32,937 nt of DNA. Origin: Pullulanibacillus camelliae (GTDB lineage Bacteria > Bacillota > Bacilli > Bacillales > Sporolactobacillaceae). Below are positions 8,622-18,523 of the stretch, one piece after another. Under the pieces are notes generated by a model. The model did no database searches, was not told the origin of the DNA, and was given only the letters and a program-made list of their open reading frames with translations. Position 1 is the stretch's first letter, and each line of letters begins with the position of its first letter. Position numbers and translations under genes: made by a program. Where the stretch lies: assembly GCF_014642655.1 (NCBI RefSeq), contig NZ_BMIR01000012.1, positions 1-32,937 on the forward strand. The letters run 5' to 3'.

Positions 8622-9608
8622 TCATTGTGACATTGTCGATTCATCCTGGTGATAATTTCTTACATCGTATGGTTTTTCCTTGCTCTCCTCAATGGTAATG
8701 TCAGTCGAGCGAATCGTCAACAAACTCAAGCGATCAGGCACGCCTTCACGCAGCAGTCTTACCGCCTGCTGACGGATCATTTTTTCCACTAGATTCCGGA
8801 CATAGCGGCCATTACTAAATGTTTTTTCATGTTGATTGACCTTGAGCTTTAAATGGCGTTCTAATTTTTTGCGCGCTTCAGAGGTCAGTTTATATTCGCG
8901 CTCTGCAATCATCTGATCCGTGATGAGTGTGAGTTCGTGTTCATTATAATTTGGAAAAGAAATCTGAATTGGAAACCGCGAAGGAAGCCCGGGATTCATT
9001 TCCATAAAATGATCCATTTCATCGGAATACCCCGCCAATATAAGGACAAATTCACCTTTCTTATCCTCCATTTGCTTGACCAAGGTGTCGATAGCTTCTT
9101 TACCAAAGTCCTTTTCGCCACCTCGTGCCAAGGAATAGGCCTCATCAACAAACAAGATACCACCTTGTGCTTTCTTAACAAGCTCACGCGTTTTTTGGGC
9201 GGTCTGACCAATATATTCTCCAACGAGATCGGCTCGTTCTACTTCGATTAAATGTCCCTTGGCTAAAACCTCCATATCAGAAAATAATTCACCTAATAAA
9301 CGCGCGACTGTCGTCTTGCCCGTGCCTGGATTGCCTTTAAACAGCATATGGAGTGCTTGATTTTCCGTTTTTAAATGATGCTGACTGCGGAGCCGATTGA
9401 CGTAAAGCCACGCATAGATTTCCCTGACTGTTTTTTTGACTTCTTCCATCCCAACAAAACGATTCAGTTTTTCTTCAATTTTCTCCAAAGAAAAATGACG
9501 CGTGAGTGTTTCCTTTTGACCGGAAATCGGTTCATCATATCCTTGTTTGGCCTGATTCAAAACGACATTGATTTGCCCTTTTTGTTTAAAAGTAAACGTA
9601 TCGGACAC
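8622..9608 (-). CDS. spoVK: stage V sporulation protein K, AAA+ ATPase
   Basis: The 328-residue protein belongs to the CbbX/SpoVK AAA+ group and in B. subtilis is made in the mother cell and needed for spore maturation. Seen here are MEEVKKTVREIYAW, Walker A FKGNPGTGKTTVARLL (about residues 90-105), GHLIEVERADLVGEYIGQTA, Walker B GGILFVDEAYSLARGGEKDF, and a C-terminal lid with SNGRYVRNLVEKMIRQQA. GTG 9608 is chosen because GAGGTG sits six bases upstream; an in-frame GTG at 9617 is itself part of that Shine-Dalgarno. The position between hfq and hflX is the same as in B. subtilis. A mother-cell sigma-E promoter is expected, but I see no clear match. Confidence 0.94.
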   Translation of the reverse strand: MSDTFTFKQKGQINVVLNQAKQGYDEPISGQKETLTRHFSLEKIEEKLNRFVGMEEVKKTVREIYAWLYVNRLRSQHHLKTENQALHMLFKGNPGTGKTTVARLLGELFSDMEVLAKGHLIEVERADLVGEYIGQTAQKTRELVKKAQGGILFVDEAYSLARGGEKDFGKEAIDTLVKQMEDKKGEFVLILAGYSDEMDHFMEMNPGLPSRFPIQISFPNYNEHELTLITDQMIAEREYKLTSEARKKLERHLKLKVNQHEKTFSNGRYVRNLVEKMIRQQAVRLLREGVPDRLSLLTIRSTDITIEESKEKPYDVRNYHQDESTMSQ

Positions 9609-9813
9609 TGAGCTCACCTCACTGTTCTTTGGTCCAGTATACGATGCGCAAAAGCATTGCGTGACAGATGCCTAGAAAATAAAGACAACCAGCTCAGGTT
9701 CAGCCAGCGAAATTGCATCCATACCATCACTATATGATAAAGATGCATTAATTATATTGACTGTCTTAGATTTTATTCCTCTCAGTCCTATTAACTGGCA
9801 TGCCCGATACGAG

Positions 9814-9843
9814 CAAAAACCCTCGGAGATGACTCCGAGGATT
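9814..9843 (-). terminator. intrinsic terminator of hfq
   Basis: Minus-strand CCTCGGAGT and CTCCGAGG arms close a tight CAT loop, followed by GTTTTTGCTC. It starts about ten bases after the hfq stop codon, so miaA-hfq transcripts end here. The remaining 9618-9813 stretch shows no gene. Confidence 0.88.
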
Positions 9844-9852
9844 TGATAGACA

Positions 9853-10086
9853 TTATTCTTCGTTTTGTTGCGTGAAATGTACGGGGCGTGAAGGTGCAAA
9901 GGTTGAAATGGCGTGCTTAAAAATGAGCTGCTGCTTCCCTTCGCTTTCGAGAAGCACGGTAAAATTATCGAAACCTTTGACAAGCCCTTTAAGCTGGAAG
10001 CCATTCAACAAAAACACGGTGACAAACGTCCCATCCTTCCGCAATTGGTTCAAAAAGCTATCTTGAATATTAACAGATTGTTTCAT
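9853..10086 (-). CDS. hfq: RNA-binding protein Hfq
   Basis: A 77-residue Sm-like protein that forms hexamers and binds small RNAs and A-rich tails. The Sm1 motif ([27 protein letters not shown] region, with Gly-Phe-Asp-Asn-Phe-Thr-Val) and the Sm2 motif ([16 protein letters not shown]) are complete. The C-terminal tail is short, as usual in Firmicutes. ATG 10086 (MKQSVNIQ) is chosen because GAGGAGGTT lies seven bases upstream; the longer in-frame TTG start would overlap that site. It follows miaA by 40 bp, the classical miaA-hfq pair. Confidence 0.97.
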   Translation of the reverse strand: MKQSVNIQDSFLNQLRKDGTFVTVFLLNGFQLKGLVKGFDNFTVLLESEGKQQLIFKHAISTFAPSRPVHFTQQNEE

Positions 10087-10126
10087 GATGAACCTCCTCA
10101 ATTCTCTATATCTTTTATTTCGCCTT

Positions 10127-11056
10127 TTAATTCATTTTTCCTGCAACAAATTCCATGATTTTTGTCACTTTTTTTGTAAAGGTTTGTTCAACTTGATCCA
10201 TTGAAAACCAATGGACCTGCATTTGATGCTTAAACCACGTCATTTGCCGTTTCGCGAAGCGCCGTGAATTTCTTTTGATTAAGCGTACTGCCTCTGCCTG
10301 ATCATAGTGCCCAGAAAAGACGGGAAACAGCTCTTTATAGCCGATAGCCTGAGCCGCTTGGCTATTCTGAAGTTGCTGTTCAGCTAAGCTTTCCACCTCT
10401 TTCATCAACCCCTGAGCCATCATGAGCTCAACGCGATGATTAATACGCGCATAGAGCTCATCGCGATTCATGGATAGGCCAATGACAAGATGGCGGTATA
10501 ACGGTTCTTTTACCTTCTCAGCTTCTGGTTCAAGGCTCGGATTCCGAGCTTTTTCAATCGCCCGAATGACACGTTTGACATTATTCGGATGAATGCTTTT
10601 TGCAGCATGCCTATCTGTCTCTAGTAAGCGTTGGTAAAGTGCCTTACTCCCATGCTCTGCAGCAAATCGCTCAAGCTCTTTGCGAAAAGCGGGATTGTGC
10701 GGTTCATCTTGAAAAGTATAATTTTTATAAAGCACCGCATTAATGTAAAGTCCTGTCCCACCGACGAGAATGGGCAATTTCCCGCGCTGATGAATAGCTT
10801 GAATTTGCCTGCGCGCATCCCTTTGAAAATCAGATACGGTATATGTATCACCTGGATCGACAATATCTAATAAATGATGAGGGATGCCCTCCATTTCCTC
10901 AGGTGTGATTTTTGCAGTACCTATATCCATGCCCCTATAGACTTGAAAGGCATCACCATTAATGATTTCACCATTAAAGGCTTTCGCTAACTCTATGCTT
11001 AATTTGGTCTTTCCAACGGCGGTCGGACCAACAATGACGATAAGATCATGTTTCAC
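10127..11056 (-). CDS. miaA: tRNA dimethylallyltransferase
   Basis: MiaA transfers the dimethylallyl group from DMAPP to the N6 of A37 in tRNAs reading UNN codons; MiaB, also encoded in this window, then methylthiolates the product. The 309-residue protein shows the P-loop [16 protein letters not shown] at the N-terminus, the [16 protein letters not shown] substrate-binding segment, [10 protein letters not shown], the second conserved motif [13 protein letters not shown] and [11 protein letters not shown]. Start is GTG 11056 with a modest GTGGTGG site upstream. It leads hfq on the same strand. Confidence 0.97.
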   Translation of the reverse strand: MKHDLIVIVGPTAVGKTKLSIELAKAFNGEIINGDAFQVYRGMDIGTAKITPEEMEGIPHHLLDIVDPGDTYTVSDFQRDARRQIQAIHQRGKLPILVGGTGLYINAVLYKNYTFQDEPHNPAFRKELERFAAEHGSKALYQRLLETDRHAAKSIHPNNVKRVIRAIEKARNPSLEPEAEKVKEPLYRHLVIGLSMNRDELYARINHRVELMMAQGLMKEVESLAEQQLQNSQAAQAIGYKELFPVFSGHYDQAEAVRLIKRNSRRFAKRQMTWFKHQMQVHWFSMDQVEQTFTKKVTKIMEFVAGKMN

Positions 11057-11144
11057 TTTACCACCACATTCTTTTCAGGTCCCTGCCAATAGTTTAGATA
11101 ATATTTTCCAAAAATACAAGTTTTATTCTGAATCTCTTCGTTCA

Positions 11145-12029
11145 TTACTGAAAGAGCGCGGCTATGGAATGAAAGAGTGAACGAATAAAATCCACGAGCT
11201 TGGCAAAAAATCCCTTGGCTTCATCTGAATTTAAAACTTGATTCAGCTTACCTTTTACCTTCTGCAATTGATCGCCAACTTGGTTCCAATTAATATGAAG
11301 GTCTTGCATTTTTTTGAATAAGTCAACAAGCTTTTGCACCTGGGCATCGGTTAAATGAATGCCAAGTTGATCTGCCGCCTCGCGAATGATCTTCTCGATG
11401 TCAGCATCTGTTTTTGGATTTTCCTTAGCCATTTTTTCTTTGATCAATGTCATCAGCTGTGCCGCTTTATCCTTACCAATACCATTATCATTGGCTAGCT
11501 TCGCCGTGGTGACCATTTCCTCATTGGCGACCTGCTTTTGCTGTTCAGGAATCACATCTCCTGTCGAAAGTTCGTAGGCTTTAATCAATCCCGTTAAACC
11601 CGCAGTCCCTGATACATCAAAAGGAGCCGTGACATAGACCTGTGCATCCTTCACACCCGCTGTCGCTAAGGCATTGATATACATATCATTGGAGACATAG
11701 GTAATATGATTGGTGCTGACAGACAACCCTGTATTCTTTTCTCCAATCGTAATTTTGGATGAGCTGATTGCCCGTGTTCCTATTTGTGCCTTGGGCAGAT
11801 AGTTGTCAAGATATTTATGCTCTTCAGCATTCGTGACCTCGATGATCTGGGCATGATTTTGATCCACATTCATTTCTTGTAAAATTTGTTGTTTTTGCTG
11901 CGCTGTGAGATCCGCACCCAGAGTGACAATGGTATCCCCCGGCGCTGCGTCGGCATGAGCCAACTGTGGGGCTATCGAGAGCGCAATAATAATGACCGCT
12001 GATAAGATGAAATAAACAGCTCGATTCAT
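11145..12029 (-). CDS. secreted DUF1002 family protein (YpuA-like)
   Basis: A 294-residue exported protein with a signal peptide (MNRAVYFILSAVIIIALSI, probable cleavage after AHA-D) and a DUF1002 domain: GDTIVTLGADLTAQQKQQIL, then VYVTAPFDVSGTAGLTGLIK, as in B. subtilis YpuA. The C-terminal third is helical and ends in an amphipathic Phe-rich tail (FIRSLFHSIAALFQ). Function is not established; the protein should lie outside the cytoplasmic membrane. ATG 12029 is preferred over an in-frame TTG at 12038 because AAGGA stands at a suitable distance only from the ATG. It is not part of the usual mutL-miaA neighbourhood, so it was inserted here in this lineage. Confidence 0.85.
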   Translation of the reverse strand: MNRAVYFILSAVIIIALSIAPQLAHADAAPGDTIVTLGADLTAQQKQQILQEMNVDQNHAQIIEVTNAEEHKYLDNYLPKAQIGTRAISSSKITIGEKNTGLSVSTNHITYVSNDMYINALATAGVKDAQVYVTAPFDVSGTAGLTGLIKAYELSTGDVIPEQQKQVANEEMVTTAKLANDNGIGKDKAAQLMTLIKEKMAKENPKTDADIEKIIREAADQLGIHLTDAQVQKLVDLFKKMQDLHINWNQVGDQLQKVKGKLNQVLNSDEAKGFFAKLVDFIRSLFHSIAALFQ

Positions 12030-12157
12030 CGCTTTCAATTCCTTTCTACATCAAAACACTGATAAAACTACACTATTGACCTGCATGTCAAAATGCCAAT
12101 GATTAAGCTTTTACTATAATCAGAAAATGCCTGAAGGTCAAGGTCCTTTAGACATGA

Positions 12158-12832
12158 TTATTTTGCCGAAAATTTGATGCCTTTAACACCGGAGAGATCC
12201 TGCAAGGATTTTGTGATCTGATTGTGATCAATCTCCTGTTCGCTATTATTCATTTTGACTTGGATAACATATGGAGAATCACTCGTTGTCTCTCTTATTC
12301 TAACAGCATACTCAGACACCACAAGGTTCATCCCAGACAGTCTGTCAATAATGGCCGATGTCAGCGTATTCGTTGTTGCATAGATCGCCAACTGATAAGA
12401 TTTATTAGGCAAGACAGGTTTGAAGACACGGTTCAACAATTCAAAACCAAGAAGAACGAGGGCGGTACAGACGATCCCCACTGTATACATTCCAGCTCCA
12501 ATGGCAAGACCGATCCCCGAGGTGGCCCATAACCCAGCAGCTGTTGTGAGCCCACGAACGGACTGTCTTTGTACAAGAATGGTGCCGGCTCCAAGGAACC
12601 CGATGCCGCTAACCACTTGAGCCGCGATCCGACTAGGGTCTAGTGTAATATTCTGACCTAAGACATCGGTAAAGCCGTATTTAGAAATGATCATAATCAC
12701 TGCACTGCCCACCGCCACTAAAAAGTGAGTCCGCAATCCGGCTTCTTTTAATCGTTTTTCACGCTCGAAACCGATACAAGCGCCAAGTATCCCTGATAAA
12801 ACTAAGCGGATCACCCATTCCATTTCCACCAC
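12158..12832 (-). CDS. MgtC/SapB family membrane protein
   Basis: A 224-residue integral membrane protein. The N-terminal two thirds contain about five hydrophobic helices with the family signatures GACIGFEREKRLKEAGLRTH, VSGIGFLGAGTIL and VRGLTTAAGLWATSGIGLA. A soluble ACT-like C-terminal domain follows from about residue 145. MgtC relatives are linked to growth at low magnesium or to inhibition of the F1Fo ATPase, but most Bacillus homologues are uncharacterised. Start is one of two adjacent GTG codons (12832 or 12829) after AAGGAGGG. No M-box or other magnesium riboswitch is visible in the 175 bp upstream. Confidence 0.9.
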   Translation of the reverse strand: MVEMEWVIRLVLSGILGACIGFEREKRLKEAGLRTHFLVAVGSAVIMIISKYGFTDVLGQNITLDPSRIAAQVVSGIGFLGAGTILVQRQSVRGLTTAAGLWATSGIGLAIGAGMYTVGIVCTALVLLGFELLNRVFKPVLPNKSYQLAIYATTNTLTSAIIDRLSGMNLVVSEYAVRIRETTSDSPYVIQVKMNNSEQEIDHNQITKSLQDLSGVKGIKFSAK

Positions 12833-12916
12833 AAATCCCTCCTTCGTTCTCCATTCTTAATTAAGTTGATGGACGGGTAAGCACATCCTTTCTTCATGAA
12901 TGCATTCTATGTGGTT

Positions 12917-12950
12917 TTAAAAAAAGGAGAACCTTTTTTCAGATTCTCCG
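12917..12950 (-). terminator. intrinsic terminator of mutSL
   Basis: On the minus strand GGAGAA pairs with TTCTCC across a loop of 12 bases (TCTGAAAAAAGG), followed directly by TTTTTTT. It lies about 55 bp after the mutL stop codon. Confidence 0.78.
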
Positions 12951-13007
12951 CTGAGATGTCCTTATTTTCACCACAAATCCCATGTCGAGTGAAGATTATG
13001 TGAAAAA

Positions 13008-14915
13008 TCACATCACCCTTTTAAACATCTTTTCCATCTCATAAGTAGTAAATTGAATAATAACAGGCCTGCCATGCGGACAGGTAAAAGGGTCCTCAGC
13101 CTTCGCCAACTGGTCTAACAGCGCTTCGATTTCATCCATACGCAAATGGCGGTTGGCTTTGATCGATTTTTTACAGGACATCATAATGGCCAAATCCTCA
13201 CGCAGTTTTTTTACAGAAACCTTCCCATCCTCTAGGATTTGCTGCACAATATCTTCGATGGTTTCCTGTTCCTTTCCTGAAGGTAACCACTGTGGATGCG
13301 CTCGTACAATATAAGAGTGCTCGCCAAACGGCTCAAACTGAAGACCGATACGCGCTAATTCCTCTTGAAAGTTGTCAATAATGGCAGCTTCTGAGGCAGT
13401 GAACTCGAAGGTCATTGGCATTAATAATTCTTGGACTTCTTGCGCTGTTTCTCCAACCTTTTCACGATAAAATTCATATTTGATCCGCTCTTGTGCCGCA
13501 TGCTGATCGATGATAAATAGGCCTGTTTCATTTTGAGCCATGATATACGTTCCATGCATTTGCCCGATGGGATATAAGGCAGGCATACGCCGCTGTGGCT
13601 GTTCAGGTTCTACCTCAGCAGGCTCCAGAGCCTCTGCCAATACTTCGTCGCTCTGAACCTCTGCCGCCATCGAGCGCTCCGTTTCCACAGGTTCCTCCTC
13701 ATAAAGGACAGGAGAAGTGTCAGGCTCAACGTGTTGTTCTAACACATCCACGGCAGCGGAAGACCTTTTCTCTTCTTTAACTATAGGGGCGTATGTTGCT
13801 GACCGTTCAACTTGATGAGCCGCGACCTCTTGACGATGCGCGGATGTATAAGGTGAAAGATCAAGGGCTTGCTGTTCGGAATAAGGCTTTTCTTCACGCG
13901 CTTTCTTTTGAACAGCTGGGATTAATTGCTCCCGGTGAAAGGTCTGTTTTACCGCTTGCTCTATAAGCTCACACAGCTCTTTTTCTTTACTCAGTCTTGC
14001 CTCTAACTTAGCTGGATGGACATTGACATCAATTAAAGTAGGGTCCATTGTAATCTGGATGACTGCAATCGGATAGCGACCAATCGGCAGTAACGTATGA
14101 TAGCCTTTTAGCACCGCATTGAAAATCGCATAATTACGAATGTAACGCCCATTGATCAAAAGATAGACATATTGCCGACCTGCTCGGGTGATTTCCGGTT
14201 TAACCAAGCGCCCCTTCACCTCATAGTCCAAAGAACTAGCGTCCAAAGGCAAAGAAGCCCGAGCGGTTTGAACACCGTAAATCGAAGCCAACACCTGAGC
14301 GACATCGCCACTGCCGCTTGTGTGTAACAGCATCTTTTCATTGTGAAAAAGTTCAAGGCGGACTTCAGGATGGGCAAGCGCAATTTTATTTAACGTGTCG
14401 GTTATATTGGCTAACTCAGTATGAATAGTCTTTAAATGCTTAAGCCGTGCAGGTGTATTATAAAAGAGATTGGTGACAACCATTTCCGTCCCCCGCCGAC
14501 CATGAGCACTTCCTGACTCTATAATCTGTCCACCATGAAGGACGAGACGCCTGCCTTCTCCATGCTCAGTCGCTGTTCGCATTTCAATATGAGAAACCGA
14601 GGCAATACTCGGTAATGCTTCGCCGCGAAAGCCTAAGGTACGAATATGAAACAGATCAGGCTCATCTTTAATTTTGCTTGTAGCATGACGTTCAAAAGCC
14701 AACTCACAATCATCGGGTTCAAAACCATGACCATCATCAGTCACTTTGATCTTTTGTAATCCACCTTCTTCAACTTCGATGCGAATTTGTTTTGCAGCAG
14801 CATCAATGGCATTTTCGACCAGCTCCTTAACGATTGAAGCTGGCCTTTCTACAACTTCACCCGCAGCAATTTTATTGGCTAAGGGCTCGCTCATTCGATG
14901 AATTCGTCCCATCAT
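13008..14915 (-). CDS. mutL: DNA mismatch repair protein MutL
   Basis: MutL couples mismatch recognition by MutS to strand incision. The 635-residue protein has the GHKL ATPase motifs ELVENAIDA (catalytic Glu), VTDDGHGF and [12 protein letters not shown], plus [20 protein letters not shown] low-complexity Glu/Pro-rich linker spans about residues 345-435. The C-terminal endonuclease domain carries [27 protein letters not shown] and [11 protein letters not shown], the metal-binding set of the methyl-independent MutL nucleases. ATG 14915 follows AAGGAGTGTGA. It lies 43 bp after mutS in one operon. Confidence 0.98.
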   Translation of the reverse strand: MMGRIHRMSEPLANKIAAGEVVERPASIVKELVENAIDAAAKQIRIEVEEGGLQKIKVTDDGHGFEPDDCELAFERHATSKIKDEPDLFHIRTLGFRGEALPSIASVSHIEMRTATEHGEGRRLVLHGGQIIESGSAHGRRGTEMVVTNLFYNTPARLKHLKTIHTELANITDTLNKIALAHPEVRLELFHNEKMLLHTSGSGDVAQVLASIYGVQTARASLPLDASSLDYEVKGRLVKPEITRAGRQYVYLLINGRYIRNYAIFNAVLKGYHTLLPIGRYPIAVIQITMDPTLIDVNVHPAKLEARLSKEKELCELIEQAVKQTFHREQLIPAVQKKAREEKPYSEQQALDLSPYTSAHRQEVAAHQVERSATYAPIVKEEKRSSAAVDVLEQHVEPDTSPVLYEEEPVETERSMAAEVQSDEVLAEALEPAEVEPEQPQRRMPALYPIGQMHGTYIMAQNETGLFIIDQHAAQERIKYEFYREKVGETAQEVQELLMPMTFEFTASEAAIIDNFQEELARIGLQFEPFGEHSYIVRAHPQWLPSGKEQETIEDIVQQILEDGKVSVKKLREDLAIMMSCKKSIKANRHLRMDEIEALLDQLAKAEDPFTCPHGRPVIIQFTTYEMEKMFKRVM

Positions 14916-14958
14916 TCACACTCCTTATTTGCTGCTTTTTATGCTTAGCATCCTTCAG

Positions 14959-17604
14959 TTAATTGGAACGCAATTGCTTTTGTAATTCAAACAGTTGATT
15001 CATTGCGTCCATAGGTGTCATTGCTAAGAGTTCAATCGATTTTAATTGTTTTAGAACAGTCTTCTCTTTTTTGCTTAATTTCCCTTCATCTGTGGATGAA
15101 AGCTCAGCAAACAGAGCTAATTGTTCCGTTTCAACTGTCGATTCGGGTCCATGTACAGGGACCTGTTCCTCTTCTGGCTGTTCCTCTTTTTCAATAGCTG
15201 TTGCCACTTGTGTGACACTTTGCTGCCGGCTTGAGCCTGCTTCTAATTCAACGAGAATTTCACTAGCACGACGAATGACTTCTTCAGGGAGCTCCGCAAG
15301 CTCTGCCACATGAATGCCATAGCTTTTATCAGCAGCCCCTTTCATGACCTTATGTAGAAAGACGACGCGACCTTCCTCTTCCTTGGCACCGACATGAACA
15401 TTTCGCAAACGAGCAAGCGCCTGCTCAAGATCAGTGAGTTCATGATAATGCGTTGAGAACAGTGTTTTCGCTTTTACATGGGTATGAATGAACTCAACAA
15501 TAGAGCGGGCGATGGCGATTCCATCATAGGTTGATGTCCCACGACCAATCTCATCAAGCAGGATTAAGCTTTGCTCTGTCGCTTCTGTCACCGCTTCTTT
15601 CGCTTCAGCCATTTCAACCATGAAGGTGCTTTGACCTGAGACGAGATCGTCCGCGGCACCAATTCGCGTAAAAATTTGATCAAAAATAGGTAGAACGGCC
15701 TCATCTGCTGGAACGAAACAGCCGATTTGTGCCATGATTGCTGCAAGAGCCACCTGACGCATCGCCGTGCTTTTTCCTCCCATATTCGGACCTGTGATCA
15801 ATAGTACATCACAAGTATCATCCATGTATAAATCATTAGCCACAAATTGACCGCTATCAAGAACCTTTTCAACAACAGGATGACGACTATTGGTAAGGCG
15901 AATACGCCGTTCATGGTTAAAGACTGGCTTGACATAATTATTTTCGCTGCTCACTGTTGCCAGACTTTGCAGAACATCCACAGTACTGATATAACGGGCT
16001 AATTTCTGTAATCGTTCACTGTGTGCTTTGATTTCTTTGCGAATGTTTTGGAAGAGCTGGTATTCCAAATCCACCATTTTCTCCTGAGCTTCCATAATCA
16101 ATTTTTCTTTTTCTTTGAGCTCTGGCGTGATGTAGCGCTCAGCATTCGTCAAGGTTTGCTTGCGTTCATAGCGCCCCTCAGGCAAATATTTTAGATTAGC
16201 TTTCGTCACCTCAATGTAATAGCCGAACACTTTGTTATATCCGATTTTTAATGATTTAATGCCTGTTGCATCCCGTTCCTGCTGCTCCAGCTGAGCAAGC
16301 CATGCCTTTCCATTTTTACTAATATAGCGGTACTCGTCGAGCTTCTCATCATAGCCTTCCTTGATCATCCCGCCCTCCGTAATCGAAATGGGAGGGTCCT
16401 CACTGATCGCCTGCTCTATTAGCGTATCAATATCCTCACAAGGATCAATTTCTCCTGCCAACCTCTGTAACGAAGCACTATCGATCGCCTGCAAGACCTT
16501 TTTGATTGCTGGGATTTGACCAAGGGATTGCTTGAGCTGGAGGAGTTCTCGAGCGTTCACATTCCCATAGGAAATTCGACCAACGAGGCGCTCCAAATCA
16601 TAAATATCATTTAACAGCTCACGCAGACTTTCTTTTTCAAAAAAATGGGCGATGAAGGCTTCAACCATAGCAAGTCGCTCGCTGATTTCTGCTTCATTCA
16701 GCAAGGGTTTTTCGATCCATTGCTTTAGGCGTCTCCCTCCCATAGCCGTTTTGGTTTGATCTAAGAGCCATAACAAGGAACCTTTTTTATGCGCGCCGCG
16801 CATGGTCGACACTAATTCGAGATTGCGTCTAGTCTGCTCATTTAGGCGCATATACTGCATCACTTCATAGGTTTCGACCGGTTGTAAGTGGTCAAGCGTT
16901 CTTTTTTGAGTGTGTAATAAATAGGTTAAAAGCCTGCCATAAACCCTAGCAATATCCTGATGACTGTCTTTGGGCAAGAGACTTTCAAAGGCCATCGGCA
17001 TAGCCTCTGACTCTTCATAAGACAAAGTAAAAGCGTGCTGCTGCAGGTGATCTAAAACGGCTTGTCCTATGTTACTAGCAACCACAACTTCCCGGCATTG
17101 AAAGCTATTAAGCTCCTGCGACACTAAGCGTTCACTTAACCCGCGGGTTGCTTTGGATTCTCCCGTTGTCATGTCCACCACAGCTAGACTGTATGTCCCA
17201 TCATCACTCGCTGTCATAGCCGCCAGATAATTGTTCTCTTTTGGACGCAAAGAGCCTTCAGTCATCACCGTTCCAGGAGTGATTAACTGGACAACTTCCC
17301 TTTTAACAACTCCCTTGGCCTCTTTGGGGTCTTCAACCTGCTCACAAATGGCGATCTTATAGCCTTTTTCTATTAGGCGAGCAATGTATTGATCTGCAGA
17401 ATGATAAGGAACCCCGCACATCGGAATCCGCTCACCATCGACTCCACCTCCTCGTGAGGTCAATGTGATTTCTAGCTCCCGAGCGGCTAATTTTGCATCC
17501 TCATAAAACATTTCATAAAAGTCACCCAATCTAAAAAAGAGGAACGCATCTTGATAGTGCTCTTTAATAGAAATGTACTGTTGCATCATTGGGGTTATTG
17601 CCAT
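14959..17604 (-). CDS. mutS: DNA mismatch repair protein MutS
   Basis: MutS recognises mismatches and small loops. The 881-residue protein has the mismatch-binding motif FRLGDFYEMFYEDA (Phe-X-Glu), connector and lever domains, and an ABC-type ATPase with Walker A ITGPNMGGKSTAMRQ and the D-loop region LLDEIGRGTSTYDG, followed by STHYHELTDLE. ATG 17604 (MAITPMMQQY) fits B. subtilis MutS and has GAGG nine bases upstream; an in-frame ATG nine bases earlier is too close to the ribosome site. A Glu/Gln/Pro-rich linker near residue 815 separates the short C-terminal tetramerisation helices. First gene of mutSL. Confidence 0.98.
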   Translation of the reverse strand: MAITPMMQQYISIKEHYQDAFLFFRLGDFYEMFYEDAKLAARELEITLTSRGGGVDGERIPMCGVPYHSADQYIARLIEKGYKIAICEQVEDPKEAKGVVKREVVQLITPGTVMTEGSLRPKENNYLAAMTASDDGTYSLAVVDMTTGESKATRGLSERLVSQELNSFQCREVVVASNIGQAVLDHLQQHAFTLSYEESEAMPMAFESLLPKDSHQDIARVYGRLLTYLLHTQKRTLDHLQPVETYEVMQYMRLNEQTRRNLELVSTMRGAHKKGSLLWLLDQTKTAMGGRRLKQWIEKPLLNEAEISERLAMVEAFIAHFFEKESLRELLNDIYDLERLVGRISYGNVNARELLQLKQSLGQIPAIKKVLQAIDSASLQRLAGEIDPCEDIDTLIEQAISEDPPISITEGGMIKEGYDEKLDEYRYISKNGKAWLAQLEQQERDATGIKSLKIGYNKVFGYYIEVTKANLKYLPEGRYERKQTLTNAERYITPELKEKEKLIMEAQEKMVDLEYQLFQNIRKEIKAHSERLQKLARYISTVDVLQSLATVSSENNYVKPVFNHERRIRLTNSRHPVVEKVLDSGQFVANDLYMDDTCDVLLITGPNMGGKSTAMRQVALAAIMAQIGCFVPADEAVLPIFDQIFTRIGAADDLVSGQSTFMVEMAEAKEAVTEATEQSLILLDEIGRGTSTYDGIAIARSIVEFIHTHVKAKTLFSTHYHELTDLEQALARLRNVHVGAKEEEGRVVFLHKVMKGAADKSYGIHVAELAELPEEVIRRASEILVELEAGSSRQQSVTQVATAIEKEEQPEEEQVPVHGPESTVETEQLALFAELSSTDEGKLSKKEKTVLKQLKSIELLAMTPMDAMNQLFELQKQLRSN

Positions 17605-17676
17605 TATCTTCATCCTCTATATTTCAAACATTATGATTCATTAAACACAATTCGCTTAATAGCATTTTCTCCCCAC

Positions 17677-17682
17677 ATTATA
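17677..17682 (-). promoter_or_regulatory. candidate -10 element of mutSL promoter
   Basis: A perfect TATAAT on the minus strand lies about 75 bp before the mutS start, downstream of the cotE terminator. The hexamer 17 bases upstream (TCGGAT) is a poor -35, so the promoter may be weak or activated. Confidence 0.45.
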
Positions 17683-17804
17683 TCATATAACCTAAGGTAA
17701 TCCGAGGGGACGATACTCTCATCTGTTCATTCTCACAGGCAGATCACACTGCTATTTTAGGGGGTCAAAAACCACTAGCCCAGCAATGAATTTGCCATTT
17801 CAAA

Positions 17805-17842
17805 ACAATAAAAAGACTAGGAAGAGCTTCCCTCCCTAGTCT
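17805..17842 (-). terminator. intrinsic terminator of cotE overlapping its stop codon
   Basis: Minus-strand AGACTAGG and CCTAGTCT form an 8-bp stem followed by TTTTTATTG. The first arm begins inside the cotE TAG stop codon, so no 3' untranslated spacer exists. Confidence 0.85.
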
Positions 17843-18392
17843 ATTCTTCGACTTCACCAACCAAAAATTCGGAGTCGAGATCTTCAAAAGCTTCGTCGAG
17901 ATCTTCATCCCAGTCTTCTTCTAACACACCATCTTCATCAACGGATACCTTAACCTTTGTTTCCCCAACAAGCTCCACTAGAAATTCGCGTTCAACTTGA
18001 ACAACGACTTTATTTCCATTTGGAGAAATATTGGCTTCTAGGCTATTGGGTTCTTGAAGCTCATGAGCATAAACATCCAGACGATCGGAAATCACATTTT
18101 TATCTTTAATGGTTAATGGGATTTCATCACGGTAGCTTACGGTTTCACTGACAACCTCTGTTTTTGTATTATTGCTATAGGAGTACCAGATGTTAATGTC
18201 ATAAGTTCCCTCGACGACGACAATATCCTTGTTATAATGGGTCCGAAATTTATGATTGATGACCCAGCAGCCGAGGATACTCGAAGGTTTATGAGTTGGA
18301 GAAACAGAATGTGCTGTTTGACTAAACTTTTTTCCTTTACCACATATGGCTCTCGTAATAATTTCTCTGTAATTTAACCCTGCGTCAGCCAC
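17841..18392 (-). CDS. cotE: outer spore coat morphogenetic protein CotE
   Basis: CotE directs assembly of the outer spore coat in the mother cell. The 183-residue protein aligns along its length with B. subtilis CotE (181 aa): YREIITRAICGKGKKFSQ, KPSSILGCWVINHKF, VEGTYDINIWYSYSNNTKTE, ISPNGNKVVVQVEREFLVEL and a strongly acidic C-terminal tail ending FLVGEVEE. Start GTG 18392 follows AAGGAGGT by nine bases. It is expected to be expressed by mother-cell sigma factors; a possible sigma-K site lies upstream. Confidence 0.97.
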   Translation of the reverse strand: MADAGLNYREIITRAICGKGKKFSQTAHSVSPTHKPSSILGCWVINHKFRTHYNKDIVVVEGTYDINIWYSYSNNTKTEVVSETVSYRDEIPLTIKDKNVISDRLDVYAHELQEPNSLEANISPNGNKVVVQVEREFLVELVGETKVKVSVDEDGVLEEDWDEDLDEAFEDLDSEFLVGEVEE

Positions 18393-18425
18393 GAGTCCAT
18401 TACCTCCTTTGCTTTCTTCTCTGTC

Positions 18426-18454
18426 ATGTTATGCAGGGCAAATAACTAGTGTGC
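18426..18454 (-). promoter_or_regulatory. possible mother-cell (sigma-K-like) promoter of cotE
   Basis: Minus-strand GCAC (18451-18454) and CATAACAT (18426-18433) are separated by 17 bases, near the sigma-K pattern AC-N16/17-CATAnnnTA. The position fits a transcript starting about 25 bases before the GTG. The match is short and may be chance. Confidence 0.3.
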
Positions 18455-18523
18455 AGAAATTGTTGAGATGGGCTCTCTCAGCATGCATTTACAACTCAAT
18501 CGGCAATGTCTGCTCCTTTTTAT

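Noticed and set aside
9672-10004. Minus-strand frame of 110 codons over hfq and its terminator
   Set aside because: It overlaps the real hfq gene in another frame and runs through the terminator, with no similarity I recognise.
12833-13007. Possible magnesium riboswitch upstream of the MgtC-family gene
   Set aside because: No M-box helices or conserved loops are visible; the only structure is the mutL terminator.
18137-18343. Alternative minus-strand frame inside cotE
   Set aside because: It is a shadow of cotE in another frame and has no ribosome site.
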